Counted from the first letter of the stretch, positions 10,909 to 23,564 are shown. The stretch is 64,000 bases of DNA from Symbiodinium natans (GCA_905221605.1 CAJNDS010002750.1:1-64000), one strand, 5' to 3'. Notes: a model not told the origin generated them from the letters alone. Numbers and translations are program-made.

Positions 10909-11959
10909 GTGCTCGAGCCGCAGCGGCATGCTGCCTCACACTTGCCCGCTTCAAGCCCGTATAGGCTCGAAGGCTTGTCGCAGCGCGGCCTCGGCCCATC
11001 TCAGCTGAAAAGATGTCAGCAATCATCGGCCGAACTTCAGGCGCTATGATGCTGAGAAGTCCCGACCTGAATTGTGAGCTAGTAGCACGGCCAACGCAAC
11101 GACCCTTCTACGTCTGAAACGCTTCGAAGGAAGTCGAAGGGTGCAGATGGGTACAGTAGTACAATATGTTAGTTACAGCATTCGGACATCCGTGCACATG
11201 TGGGAGCTACTAATTCTGGCTCTGTGAAGTGGCCAGAAAAGGAGTACATAGTGGCTTCGGAAGCCTTGCAGCAGTTGGCTGAAGCAGGGCTGAGACAGCC
11301 ATATTCCAGGGGAACACGGATGTCCCGCCCCCGAAGGGAGAGTTCAAGCCCAGGACTTTTTTTGTAGCAAGGGGGGGGCGAGGGCGACACTCGCGGATGC
11401 TTGCCAACGCTTGCGGTCGCTTGCCGGCGCTGCAAAAATTTCACGTCAACTCCCCCTGGGCATGAGAATCCCGAGGGCAAGAGCTGGCCCTGAAAAATCT
11501 GCAGATACCTGAAGGGCTGCCTGCAGGATGGGCCACGAGGCCTTAGAATCCCGCAAGCAACCCTATCAAGGGCCTTGTTAAGGGGTGAGAGTCAGTTAGA
11601 GGGTAAGACAGCCCTCCTGGTGTCTGATGGCCGGAAAGATTTGCGTTGGACTTGCGGCTCTGGGTGCCCAGCTGGCACAGAGACGTTCAATGCACAAGCA
11701 GCGCTCAACATTGACAACCTGCAGGCCATAGGGTACTTAAGAGTTTCCGAAGGGCTGCGAAGAAAAGCCCAGACCTTGCGCAGGGTCTTAGGGTGACTTG
11801 CCCCAACCGCGACTGCGTGGGAGATGTTGGGCAAGGCACCCTGCTTCTAAAGGAGCTAGGCCAGGCAGGGGCAACGATGGGCAGGTGGGAAGCACGTTGC
11901 AGGGCAGTAGCAACGAGTTCCCCCCGCAGTACGCCTTGTGATGCGGATGGGGTCCAGGG

Positions 11960-12050
11960 CCTAAACCCGAAACCCTAAACCACATATAAACGCTATACTA
12001 GCCGCTATACCCTATACCCTATACCCTAAACCCTGAACCCTAAACCCCAA
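11960..12050. repeat. interstitial telomere-like repeats (CCCTAAA / CCCTATA)
   Basis: CCCTAAA units mixed with a (CCCTATA)3-type run. TTTAGGG is the telomere repeat of dinoflagellates and plants. This is a degenerate interstitial patch, not a chromosome end. Confidence 0.85.
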
Positions 12051-12208
12051 GCCTAAGGGCCCTAAGGGGACACGGGAAGCGTTATGGCGCCCACACTGCA
12101 CCCGTCAGGGTCGATGGATCATGTGCAAACCACAGCGGTCGACTCTCAGACCTGATGAAAACGCTGGACACAAACCTCACATCCCGAGCTCGTGGATCCT
12201 GGCTCAAG

Positions 12209-12770
12209 GGAGATTTGCTGGCCATCATCGAGCTCCAACGAAGCGAAGCCTCCTACGGCCCTGGTCTTGCTGCCTTGGACCCTTTGGACTTTGGAGAGCT
12301 GGCATGTGTTGCTCCTGCACGTGCTGAGGGCCGTGGCACATCGGGCCCCGTCTCCCGAGCATGATGGACACGCTGGCAATATGCTCAAACTCAAAGGCAA
12401 TCTGCTCAAGGAGCTGACCTGGCACCTACACAAAGAAGGTTGCACAAGCACCGGCAACCCTTGGAGTGTTTCGTCGAACCCTTGCAAGGAGATTTGCTGG
12501 CCATCATCGAGCTCCAACGAAGCGCAGCCGCCTACGGCCCTGATGTTGCTTCCTTGAACCCTTTGGAGAGCTGGCAGCATGTGTTGCACCTGCACGTACT
12601 GAGGGCCATGACACATCGAGCCCCGTATCCCGAGCATGATGACATGCTGGCAACCTGCTCCAAGTCAAAGGCAATCTGCTCAAAGAGCTGACATGGCACT
12701 TATAAGGACCTAAGCAGAGAAGGTTGTGCAAGCACCGGCAACCCTTGGAGTGTTTCATCACCCGTTTACG
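12209..12770. repeat. tandem duplication, period about 278 bp, containing an exon-like segment
   Basis: Copy A starts near 12209 and copy B near 12487 (both GAGATTTGCTGGCCATCATC). The shared tail CACCGGCAACCCTTGGAGTG occurs near 12449 and 12736. On the minus strand both copies encode nearly the same peptide (RAVGGxASLELDDGQQISL), so this may be a duplicated exon. Divergence is modest, with several substitutions and indels. Confidence 0.85.
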
Positions 12771-12925
12771 CGTGCCGGTGTCAGTGTCCGTTTTCTCTTA
12801 GCCTTATAGGCCTTGGGCGCAAGCCACTGGCACCTCCCAGGCGACGCTGGGCCCCTCTCCTGCTCAGGTCGCTACTGGACCCTGCGACGTTGACTCAGCT
12901 GACGCTGCCGACGGGTTTTTAGGGT

Positions 12926-13675
12926 TTGGCTGTCAGAGTTCGGGAGCTGTTGACGGGCCCGGGCTTGCCCGGTGCCGTATCGATGCTGCAGCACAAGGTT
13001 TTCGCAGGCGCACGCCCGCATGTCAGTACTGGGACGCGATGGGTTGCCGTGGCGGCGGTGGGGCCCTGCGAACCTTGCTTCGCCTGGCTCGCTGTGTGCG
13101 AGCGAAGGCTCCTTGCTCCAGAATTCCCAGTCTTAGTAGACTCCGCGCATCTCTGCGGCAGAGATGTCAAAGATGTCAGGTGCACCTCGCTCGACACCGA
13201 GGCCCGTGCAGCCACGGCAAGGCTGCACTGTGTGACTGAGGCGCCAGCTGCCTGCGGATCGAGACAACGGCGAGTACATTCTGGCACGGCGCCCCGAAGC
13301 TTCGAAGCTTCCCGGATGTTTTCTCGGACACGTGACAGGCACCGCGCGAAGAAGCCGAAACTGGGAAGGTGCCCCTTCAGCCGAGGCATGGGGGGCGTGG
13401 ACGGGGGCCTGTTGCAAGGTTTTGGAGCTCTTCCCGCGGCTTTCACAAGTTTTATGCGCTTTTTCGGCGCTGTGCTCTATCACTCGTTCAACTTGAAATC
13501 ACATTGGAGATGCCAGAAAGCATGGACCGCTCAGAAAAATTGCCACCCCGCCGCAAGAAATCCCTGCACGGCGCGTGGCTCCTCGCTGTCATGCCTCGTG
13601 GCTGGACGTGGCTGCGGTACTCCGCAATCATCTGCTACGGATAGTGCGCAGCGCACAGTGGTCACCAGAGAATGA
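12926..13675 (+). CDS. long open frame of unknown function (doubtful)
   Basis: 249 codons are open on the plus strand, but this stretch is GC-rich and a 175-codon frame is open on the minus strand as well. No domain, membrane segment or splice support is visible. I list it only because of its length. Confidence 0.15.
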   Translation: MAVRVRELLTGPGLPGAVSMLQHKVFAGARPHVSTGTRWVAVAAVGPCEPCFAWLAVCERRLLAPEFPVLVDSAHLCGRDVKDVRCTSLDTEARAATARLHCVTEAPAACGSRQRRVHSGTAPRSFEASRMFSRTRDRHRAKKPKLGRCPFSRGMGGVDGGLLQGFGALPAAFTSFMRFFGAVLYHSFNLKSHWRCQKAWTAQKNCHPAARNPCTARGSSLSCLVAGRGCGTPQSSATDSAQRTVVTRE

Positions 13676-13679
13676 GAAT

Positions 13680-14970
13680 TTAACAGAACCCGAGAACCGT
13701 CGATCCCCGACCCGGCTCTGCTGTCTGAGTACATTTGGAATGCGGTTCCAACTTCGCCTGTCATGATCCTTACCTGGCAAACCTGGCTTCCTCAGCCTGA
13801 GGTGGCCCCTGCAACGATTGTCCTCAATGTGGAGACGCGTGCAAAGCTGGCGGCTTGTGGAAAGATGGGAAGGGCCAGTCAAATGTCGGAGCATAAGATG
13901 GAAGTCTCTGAGCCTGGGCCATCTAACTTGCCGTTCACTGAAGCACTTTGCCGTCATTTGACGTGGGAAGCAGGTGCCTCTAAAGCGCTGACAATGTTGT
14001 TGATACAGGACTCCCAACCCCATACATCAAGAAGGTGCAGAAGGTACTCGGCGCAGAACCCAACCCCATGTTCGCATGTCTATCTCCCCTGAACCAGCTG
14101 CCGTGCGAAGGTTAAAGTGCAAAGGCAGCGACAGGCCAAGGGGAGTCAGCTTTTGCACCTTAGTTTCAGCTGAGATGTTGTGGAAATGGTTCTGTCAAAG
14201 AAGCAGCACCTACCGAGGCTGAGCAATTGAAATTCGACATGTAATCCTTCAGCTGGGCCCAAGACGTTGCCAAGCCATGTTCAGCAAGCTGCTCTGTGTT
14301 CGGGGAACTGGCGAATCTAAATGCCGAGGCTGCTTCAGGTTATTGGAGATCTACGAAGCGTCTATAGCTGTCAGTATACTCCTACTCCGCGGCCTATGCA
14401 AGCGCTGCACTTTGAACCTGTTGCATACGCATGTTGAACACATTGAGGTTGGAGGGCTTCCTGATTCATTACAAGCTTTCGCTGCGCTTTTCCTCGATGG
14501 TTTGCGGAACCACGTGATCGAAGCTTCTCGATCATATTCACCCATGAACCCATTAAATCATTAACCCAATCGTTTTGGCCCTATGACTGGGTTAGTCGTA
14601 CGGTTCTCGCGATGAGGGCAATCAATCATCGCAGAGCTTTTGATAAATTTGGAAAGGCCACAACTGAGCGACATCCCAAATTAAGGTAGGTAGCCTGCTC
14701 AAGTCCGATTTTTGAAGGCGTCTCCATGTAGTGTGGTTTCATCTGAAGGCGCTGGAGTCACTGGAGTTTGTTACGTCTGGAGCCTGGTATTTTCCCAGAA
14801 ATTTGGGATCCTTTCGTAATGGCGGGTGCCTTCAACAACGAACTCCAATAGATTTCGTAGATGGGAGTGAGTCCATGGCAAGGGCCCCCATTCCCACGGA
14901 CAAAACTGGAAGGCCATGACTTTTCGCTAGCGTGGGCATTCGCATGGTTCACAGTGCCCTTTGGCCTGTC
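13680..14970. other. stretch without a supported gene
   Basis: Short frames on both strands (for example minus 13628-14023 and plus 13763-14092) but no recognisable motif. It lies just downstream of the kinase 3' end. Confidence 0.4.
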
Positions 14971-16983
14971 TTAGAGACAAGATGGTGTCTTCAAGGCTGC
15001 ACCGCGCTGGACGGCATTTGAGCGGAGCATGTGAACCTCGACGGGGATGTCCACTGCCTTGTGGCCTTGCACCGGTGCAGCTACAGCTTGCTGGGCGTCA
15101 TCAGGAGGAAAGCGGATTTTGGACTCCTCCGCATCCGATCGAATGTTCAAGTCGTACCGGCCATTGTCTTTGATTCCGACAACCTTTGCCGGAAGCCACT
15201 CTTGGTACGTCCCGCTGAAATACTGGACTGAGTCACCGACCTTGAACTTGTGATGCGCCGGCACCTTGACCCACCGAGCCACTGCCACGGGCGGTGCCAC
15301 CGTCGGTGCCACCGTTGGTGCCACCGGCGCACCGCCTGGGGGCGTGTGACTGTCTCCCTCCTGAGGGAGGCGCATTTCCTCCTCCGTGGCAGAGCGTGTC
15401 GTGTCCAGCAGGTATGTCCCATCATCCCGGGCAAACAAGACCCTGGCATCAAGCCACGTCTGGTACCTGGTGCTCCACCACTGGACTCTGTCACCTCTCT
15501 TGTACTTTTGAATGGAGCTCTGCAGCCTCTCTTCGCGCTCGCTTACCTCTGCCAGTGAAGGGAGAACATGATGCCTTCTTCTTGCAGGAGCAGCCGTGGC
15601 CTCAACCAGGCCCTCCAGTTCCTCGCGGATCGTTGCCAGGGAGGGCCGCCTTCGGTAGTCCTTGGCGAGCATCTTCATGATGAGATAGTCGACCTCCTTG
15701 GTTCCCCGGATTGTCGGGTCCTTGGAGACGTCGTAGCTGTGGACCATGCGCTGTGGATTGGAGAAGAATGGGGGGTTTCTGTTGTAAACCAGCTGGTATA
15801 GGATAACTCCCAAAGCCCAAACATCTCGAGCAGGAAGATGCAATGACCCGGCATCCTGAGTCCAGACCTCGGGTGGCATGTACACCGGCGTTCCGCCGCC
15901 GTGGCAACCGTATGGCTGCATCATGCATGCAAGGCCGAGGTCAATGACGGCGGCAAAGCACATGTTATTCTGGCAGTTCACCATGATGTTGGCCGGCTTG
16001 AGATCCTTAGAACATCACAGCAAAGTCGGCAGCTCAGCTGTAGAACAGGCTACCATGTCTTCGCCATGCACGGCTCGGGTTCCGGGGTTTTTTGGTGTTT
16101 GGATGTGCCTCGGCTGCTTCGGCCGCGGCCGCATGACTAAGAGTATAAACAAACAGCCCTTCTAAGCATGAACAAGAACAGTCTTAACAGTCCAAGAGTC
16201 GGTATGGATCCTTCCAGTTTTTCGGTGCAGGGCCTCGGTGCCTGCTACGATGTCGTGGAAGAGGACGAGGATGTAGGCATCTGTGAATGCAGGGTCCACA
16301 TGTGTGAAATCCTGTCTGCCTTCTTGGCTTCTGGTGTTTCGGCATTGCGGGTTCTTATGGCATTTGGAGATGAAATCGTGGAGGTCCCCGTGGTTCATGT
16401 AGGGCATCATGATCCAGAAGCCATGACTGTCCTCGATGTAGGACGGCGATCCAATCGCCGAAATGCAGAAATCGGAGTAGTCCTTCATCTGTTCAAGAAC
16501 TCCGATCTCCGTCCTGACAAGCTTGCTCTTCTCCTGGATATACTTCACGGACACGTAGACGTCTCTGTGCCTCTCGCACAGGACTTTGCACTTAAACACC
16601 TTTCCGAAGGTGCCGGCACCCAGCCATTTGGTGATTTCCAGCTTTGATCGCCACGCTCGGGGAAGCTGCACGTCCTGGCCTGTGCCGTCAACTTCTGCAA
16701 GACTGCTTGGCTCAGTTGGCTCCACGAGAGGCAAGTCTTCACCCGCCAGAAGAAGGCGTATGCCACTCTCGTTGAACGCACGATACCTGCCGAGGGGAAA
16801 GAGGGGGCCATCCCCAGACATGGAACACTCTCTCCTATCGACCGGAATCCCCCGCCTGTGGAGCTCCTCCACCGCGTTCAGGTTATTCAATGCCTTGCTG
16901 GGCTGCGCTGAGAGGCGAGCCCCATTGGTTCCGAGCACGGAAGATGCGAGAAGCCAGAGCACTGTGCACGCTGGGCCACGCAT
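14971..16983 (-). CDS. secretory-pathway protein kinase with two SH3/Tudor-like tail repeats
   Basis: Ser/Thr-type protein kinase of about 605 residues. Exon 1 is 16201-16983 and exon 2 is 14971-16005. The ATG at 16983 starts a clear signal peptide (MRGPACTVLWLLASSVLG), so the protein probably enters the ER. Visible features: glycine loop GAGTFGKV (about 122-129), VSVK lysine (147), catalytic loop HTDLKPAN (Asp 262, Asn 267) formed across the splice, a DLG metal motif (283-285) in place of DFG, and PPE in place of APE. HTD is known from the CLK/SRPK families, but the rest does not look like them. After a charged linker come two repeats (about 429-475 and 515-560), each with GDxVQ, W-x-x-A-x-V and Y-x-L-D/N-x-R-type ends. 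The intron 16006-16200 needs a GA donor (ACC/GACTCT) and an AG acceptor (AAG/GAT). It is probably active. Substrate unknown. Confidence 0.88.
16006..16200 (-). other. kinase intron with GA donor
   Basis: 195 nt, starting GACTCTTGG and ending CTAAG. GA repeats at both borders (ACC GA / AAG GA), so the exact cut is ambiguous by two bases, but every option restores H-T-D-L-K-P-A-N. No GT donor gives an acceptable catalytic loop. Confidence 0.75.
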
Positions 16984-17882
16984 TGCGATTTCACGGAGGT
17001 TTTGGGAATGAAAGGACTACAAGAAGTCTTGCCCAGCTGATGCAAGGGCAGGTCAGACAACAAGTAAGGATCCGCTTGCTCAATTTGAGCCACGCACACG
17101 ATCACACAGGGCTGGACTGCATGCTGGCAAAAGGGTGGTAGGCTTTGAAGTTTTTGGGTTTGTGGGATTTGACCGGGGGGCGTCTTCTGCTAAGTCACCT
17201 CGGTACACGGCGCCCAGAGAGAGAAATGCGAAGAAATGGAAGAAAACCCATTCTGACGGCATACTAAAGGTGGCACAGCATTCACACATATCTACACATA
17301 GCCAAGTTCGTCCATGTTCGCTCTGCTCTGTGTTCTCCTTCATTACTATGGAACTTGTCAGCTTCGATGATGTAGAGAAGCTGGAAGTTCTGCGCACTCA
17401 GTGGCCCGGAACTGTTTTGCAGCGTGTGCGGGTCTTTCCATCGAAGCAGAGCATCCCTTTGGGCAGATGCAGCAAGCCGGCTCAAGGCAAAGATTCTGCC
17501 CATAAGCACCGAAGTATCAGATCCTGCGCACTGACCTTTTCGAGCAGGCGAGCAGGCTTGGGAATCTCTTGGTCAGCAGACTTCTCAGAGTCAACAATTC
17601 TCGGTAGACAAGTCTGACATGAAAGCTGGGAACACTAGCGACACCACCTTGCAGACTTGCCACCCCGATGTCCACCTTTGCATCTCCGACAGTATGCTAC
17701 GCAATCTGCTGCCCAAATCCTTGTTATGCAGGTAGGTAGTCACCTCACTCTCTGCCCTTTTCTGTCTCCGACTGGGCCTGCGGGTGATGCGGATGCAAGG
17801 GCATGACAGCAAGCGTGCGTAGCGAGATTGATCGAGATTGCACATACAGGGGCTCCAAGACGAGCCCGCATGCTCCCGCAGA

Positions 17883-18800
17883 TCAGCAAAGGCGACATTC
17901 CAAGTAGCGGGCCGGCTGGGCCGGCTGTTCCTGTACTGGTGCTTCCGTGGCAGCGGCCTTCAGCCATTTTAGGATGAGTCCGGCCGGCTTCCTGCCGAGA
18001 AGCGTTTGGATCAACCAGACAGGATCCTTCCCCCTAATCCTTCCTTTGTGACGCACCCCCCTCTCCCTGCCCTGTGGGACCCCCCCCCCCCCCCCCCCCC
18101 ATCGCTCAAACCGATGCTGTGGGGGTCGCTCCAAAATACACAAACAGGGGAGCGTTGTTTTTGGGACCCCCTGGGACTGTCTGGGACCCCGCTAGAACCC
18201 CCCTGAAAGGTTTCGTGGACCCGTCAGGGACCCCCTGAGAACCCCTCCCCCCCCCCCCTCGAAGCCCTGCAACCCTTCCTTTTTTGAGGCATTTCCCAGA
18301 AACCCTCTTTCCTCCTTTCCTGTCCGTGGGCCGGCCCGGCTGCCGAGGCGGCACGCGCAAGCGTTTTACAATTAGGAGGCATGTGTACAGTACCTGGGCA
18401 AAGTGCATTCGATAACTCCCCTGCTGTGTTGCGGTAGGCAACCCGTGCCTCTGCCTCACTCTCCTTCGGGGAAGGATTGACCTCCGGGGCCTCGGGCACC
18501 TGAGCCACAACGGCACAACTCGAAAGCTTCTGAAAAACATAGCGCTGAAGACAAACAAAACACACTTCAAAGACTTTCAACTCCCACAAGCCTTCTCAGG
18601 ACTTCCTTGTGGCTCGGAGTGCTTGACCACGGGCTCGGCTTTGTTGATCTTGGTTCCCAACAACACAATCTGCTCTCCAGCTGCCTAGTGAGGTCTTGTG
18701 CTGCACCCAAAAGCAACTTTCAACCAGCCATTCCACTGCCTCACTCGTTCACTGTCACACTCATACAAACCCACTGATTGTTCGGCATCCAACTGGTGCA
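17883..18800 (-). CDS. unknown protein, C-terminal exons
   Basis: Four exons join in frame: about 18800-18745 (ends LYECDSER, donor GTGAGG), 18669-18592 (IVLLGTKINKAEPVVK, GC donor), 18544-18394 (RYVFQKLSSCAVVAQ and an acidic PKESEAEAR stretch, donor GTACTG) and 18043-17883 (WLIQTLLGRKPAGL, ending ECRLC stop). Phases agree at all three joints. Intron 18044-18393 carries two poly-C tracts. Composition is clearly protein-like, but I do not recognise the family; the end is rich in Ala/Pro/Gln. The start is not found. It lies upstream of the kinase on the same strand and appears to be a separate gene. No homology support, so the strand call rests on splice and codon fit alone. Confidence 0.5.
18080..18100. 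repeat. poly-C tract (21 C)
   Basis: A run of 21 C, with a second run of about 14 C near 18246-18259. Both sit inside the proposed intron 18044-18393. Homopolymers of this length are prone to length errors. Confidence 0.95.
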
Positions 18801-18989
18801 CCACCCATGACTTGGGGACCCAGGGAGTCCGCCGGGATGGTCTCCACTGGCGGCTCTGGCGGCTGGTCCTATGGTCAGTGCCCAGCGCATCAGAAAAAAG
18901 CTCCCAGAAGCTACCCACCGTCATCGACAATTATTAATCACCTGTGCAACATCAGAAGCAATCAGCCTCTGCTTTCTCTGCTTTGAGCT

Positions 18990-20395
18990 CAGGTCTTCCA
19001 GACCCACCTGGACAGAAGTCTTGAACCCTCGGCATCTGCAGGCTGGCAGAGTCACTGAGCACCGTTCTTCTACAACTTTCAAGCGCGTCACACCCTCCTT
19101 TCAACGTCCGCAGCGCAGCTACCAGAGGTTCCTGCTATCCTTGAGTCTGCAACTCTAGACTCCACGAGTCCAAGAGAGTCTAAACTACTCTGCTAAACGC
19201 GTACCGGCACTATGCTCCAGCAACAGCAGTAAGAGGCCTCGAGCAGCCGAGCTCGAGAGCGGTGTCGGCGGCTCAACACGCTTGATGTGCCAAAGCGTCA
19301 TCAACTGGCACAAGCGGCGACACTGGGATACTGCGATTGGCTTGCGATGTCATGTGCTACGTCGGAAGCGTGACTCGCAGAACCAAATCCAGCCGCATGC
19401 CCGTCCCCGGCAGATGCTACAGTGCTAACTTGGGGCCAAGTTCCTGCATACCGGTCAAGCATACCTACACTTCTTAGACTTCTTAGATTGAGAGCTAGCG
19501 CTAAGGTAACTCTTTTCTAGCACCACACTGGCATTTAAGGAGCTATGCTTGGAGGGCTGCTTCATAACGAAGGCATAAAGTTGATACATTTCATGGCTCG
19601 TGTGCCCTTAGGATCTTTGGCTAGCTCACCATGTGAAGTGCACATAGCTGCTCTGTGATCTTCCACACGTCTCACCCGATGATAGCAGCCTCCATCTATC
19701 ATGCAATGTCACGAAGTTGCGCCTCGGGATCCCCACGATATCCATGCAAGGTCATGGTTGCCTCCATCACGCAGGTGCTCAAGATCGCTCACCCCCCCCG
19801 AGATATCTCGAACACGAAATGACCTCTTGTCTCCTGCAGCCGTTGATCAATTCAGAACGAAAACTGCAGCTTCATCGAGCTAATGCAGCTAATGACATGC
19901 ACCTCGAACTCCACCCAGTCACCCGGCGTCAGCTCCGCAATCTGCAGCGGCGAAACACGTTGCGATGTCCGAGAGGCAAGCGCCCCAAAAGAAACTCGCA
20001 TATGACAGCTCTCTTTAAGTGCTCCCCTCGCTGCTGGAGCCACGAGCTTTGATCCTATGCGCCTCGCAAGTGCTGGCGGAAGTTCAAAAAAAGCTAGTTA
20101 CCAGGCTTTCACGAAGGGACCATAATGGCAAGAGAGGGCTTTTCGCAATTCGAGCGCTGACGGATTGATAAATTCCCGACCGGTCATAACAACACGTACA
20201 GGCTTCTTGATGCTTGCCCTTGAAACTAGATAGTGCACAACGTATCACCTTGCGGTATCCTATCAGTGTTGCATCCACGATTGCGATCTTCAGGGTATCG
20301 TAGCATCGTAGTTAGTCAAAGCCATATGTAAAGGATTTAGGAACTCAAGCTCCCCCATGCAGGAGAAACACGCAAGTGTGCATTTGACCTCGGCT
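18990..20395. other. stretch without a supported gene
   Basis: Short frames only. CTAGACTCCACGAGTC and TTAGACTTCTTAGA repeats occur near 19150-19500. I see no motif. Confidence 0.4.
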
Positions 20396-20930
20396 CTATG
20401 TTCTGCTCCTCCCGGTCTTACGATGTATCACGGCATGTGAACAAACGAACCGAATTTGGGGCACTTTCGTGAAGCATGGCAAAGCAGCATACGGAAAATT
20501 GAGCCCACGGATCCCTGGAGTCTCGTGAGTCTTGGCCAGTCCTACAATAACTGGATCTTGCAGACGTCTTGAGTGCATCGGTGGTGAAAAAAAAAGGCCC
20601 TTGAGGCGATGCCTCCTTGTTGAGAGAATCGCTGAAGAGCAAAGCCACATCCGGAAGATCGCGACCTGGATAAAATACCAACATGATTGAAAGCATTTGA
20701 ACGTATTGCACTATTGAATGTGGAATGAAGTGCATGGCAGCACGTGGGCTCCCAGCGCGGAAAGCGAGAGGGGTACATGCGCACCTTCAACGGAAGCTAA
20801 GCTAACCAGCGTCCAAATGAAGTCTCGGACAGATGGTCTTGGAACGGGGGTATTGACTCTGTCGATCGTTCTGAGTTCTCTGGCCATCAGCACACTCTTT
20901 GTGCGCACGAATAAGACCTGCAGCAAGTCG
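20396..20930 (-). CDS. unknown protein with apparent frameshift at a poly-T run
   Basis: Exon A (about 20930-20785) contains LRTIDRVNTPVPRPSVRDF and ends at a GAAG/GTGCGC donor. Exon B starts at 20665 (CCAG/GTCGCG). The join gives LASVEGRDLPDVALLF in frame. Exon B then runs through a 9-T tract (near 20586-20595). After it the protein-like frame (VIVGLAKTHETPGIRG to the stop at 20396) is offset by one base. The cause is either a homopolymer length error or a true frameshift, that is, a pseudogene. The family is not recognised. Confidence 0.45.
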
Positions 20931-23564
20931 CGATCAGTGCCAGGACATCATGGAGCATTATTGCACTATTACCAGCACGGTATTGGCACATTCTGCTTCT
21001 GACAGCAGCTTACGGCCTCGAAGCCTTCGCGAATCACACGGACCTCGCGGAGTCTCATCACGTTTCATCCTACAACTTCGTTCCCATGCGTTTGTCATTC
21101 CTGACTCGAACATTCTAGCAGATGAAGGGTCGAACTAATGGTAAACCTGAATCTCCGCAACTGTCCCAGTTTTCTGATCCTCAAAACGCAATCACGCTGT
21201 CGCACTCTCACCACAGGCCTCGCCCTGCCATGTAAAAGTTCGCCGGCGATACCTGGCTGTCAGCCATAATTAGCTGTTTGCAGTGCTTATGCTGCAGGCA
21301 TCCTACAGCAACTTATGCATGGCATTCTCAAGGAAACTGCGACTTGTCATGTGTGTGCGTGGACGCAGCCAGCCTTCGGGGGCGGGTGGGTTGAGGGTTC
21401 GGGACGTGCCAAAATCAAGGCCCTTCCAGGCAGGGTTGCTGCCCGCACTAGCCCCCAACTGGCTCTCATGCTGTGTTCATTCCGCGTATGCTGGTGGTTG
21501 GAGGTGAAACGGAGCCGTGTTCAGTGCAGGTGTACGCTTTGGGCGTCCCGCACCTGTCTCCGATGATGCGATGACCGACACGCCGTTTCAAAACGTCGGC
21601 AGAAGGTCTGCTCCAGAAAGAGGCACGGAGATGTTGAGGGTCGAAATCCAACAGTACATGGTTCCCTGATCCAAAAGCCTTATTATGTGCTCCTGACGTG
21701 CCGCCCTCTCAAATTGACGAACACACCGAAACAATCCTAAACAACCTCACTTTCTCAAACTGCTGTCCACGCATGTAATAGCCTACACTGCGCGCGCCCT
21801 GAATCATCAAGGGCCATTCGCTGCGTGGCAGAATGGATCATAAGCTACAGGGCCGGCAGAGAATTTGTCTTGGACATCCTCACTCAGCCAGTGCAGTCAG
21901 TCAGAAACTCTTCTGCTCTGACCACCAATTCTGCTAAATCACATCATCATTCAATTATTCTGTACATCTGGCCAGTGTTCCCTGGGTCGCTCATGTCACT
22001 CGTGCTACTGCGATACTGTAGCAGAGCCCGTGTCCCCCAGTACTACGAAGCTTCTATTCCTGGCCAAACCAAGCCAAATCACATCGGTCATACCGACCTA
22101 GATTGGCCTAGATTCTAGCTTTTAATTTGCAAGGTTTCCCATGCCCACACCGTACCTAGAAAGTGAAGCAAGTCAAGAAACACTGGGTGCTGAGGTTTCG
22201 AGGCTGACTTCAAGCGCTGTCGCGCAGATCTTTGTTCAGCCCTTAGCCATCAGTCCGGACTACCGCGCAACAATCGTGGGATCACGGTCGCCAGTGTGCC
22301 TGTCTACTGTAGGCACGATATGATGTATTTGCTTACATGCCGTCCGGCTGAGATCTGGGCTGATCATGCGTTCCTTCTGCGAGCCTTTTCCTTTACTCCG
22401 ATGCCGCACGCGACGGTGCCAACAGCAAAACAAGGAAAAACACGCGCGCCTCAGCAGAAAGCCGCGGTGTCTTTGTCTTGCGCACTCTGCGTGCATCCTC
22501 GTCGGGCTCGGGCTTCACCTGCAGGCAGAAGGAAGCTGGCCGTTCTGCTGGCCGCGATCTGGTCTGAACCCAAGATCTGTTGCAGTGAGCCCCCCTGCCT
22601 AAGCACATGGCTTCCCTGTATGTTGGGGCATGACAGGTACTCAGTTCCCTTGGGCATTGACAGCACCCCACCCTGCCTTCAACCAGTAAAGGTGATGCAT
22701 CTTCGGATCACCACCTTCTTCAGGATGCCTTTCCAAGGGATTGCGTGGCCTGCAGAACTGCAGCTGATCTGTCGTGAAATGATTGAAAGTGATGGAAACA
22801 ACGCCGACTTTAGCTTCACTGCTCCAATTCACCTGCAATTCTCCCAGCGCTTCTTGCCCATCATCTCGACCTTGTGAGCACGGACAATGTTCATCTTTGC
22901 AGGTGTGGCACCCGGAGGGATTGCTTAGCGATAGCCATTTACAAGCATATTTACAAGCAAATTGTTCATCCTGCGCAATCACGTTATACACTGATACACT
23001 GAGTGGTGTCTTCGATCATGTTCGGCTGTCCGACATGCACATCGGAAGGGCCACGAAAATCACGGGTGTCTTGCACATCGATTTGCTTTTGTCACTATAA
23101 AACCCTAAATGCCATTTGCTGCGAAAAGAACATTTTGTGTTGACAACAGGGACTACCAGCTGCATTGTAGTTGCGAAAGCGGTGCAAGCTGGTAGCCCTC
23201 GTCCCTGTCAGTCTGCAGCCTGCACTCTGATGTTTTGTTGTCATCTGCTTGCAATTGCAATCTGTCTTCTGGACTTGTGCTTCGACGTTGAGGCCATTCA
23301 CAATGCATTTTCTAAATACTACCCCCGTGACCGGTGGCCCAGGCCCGACTAACTGAAGATCACTTTAGCCTATTGGCCGGAGCTGTCAGAGCTCGATCCG
23401 CCTATGCTCTTGCGCTTGAATAGCAGTGCTCGAATCGCGGCCTGTGCTAGAATCAACTTGTTACATATAAAAAGGGCGTGTCTCAAGACGTCATTTGCCA
23501 ACTTGAACAGCGGTTGATTCTCGTGGCTAAGCTCCTTTGCAAACTGCATCTTCGGTTTTTGTTG
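20931..23564. other. stretch with only weak exon-like segments
   Basis: Weak plus-strand candidates: 21825-22118, 22141-22323 (YLESEASQETLGAEVSRLTS) and 23116-23352 (hydrophobic, FCCHLLAIAICLLDLCF). Around 22690-22870 both strands read plausibly. None has a recognised domain or a verified splice. Confidence 0.3.

Noticed and set aside
12926..13675. A 249-codon gene with high confidence
   Set aside because: Both strands are open in this GC-rich stretch and there is no motif, so it is kept only as a doubtful frame.
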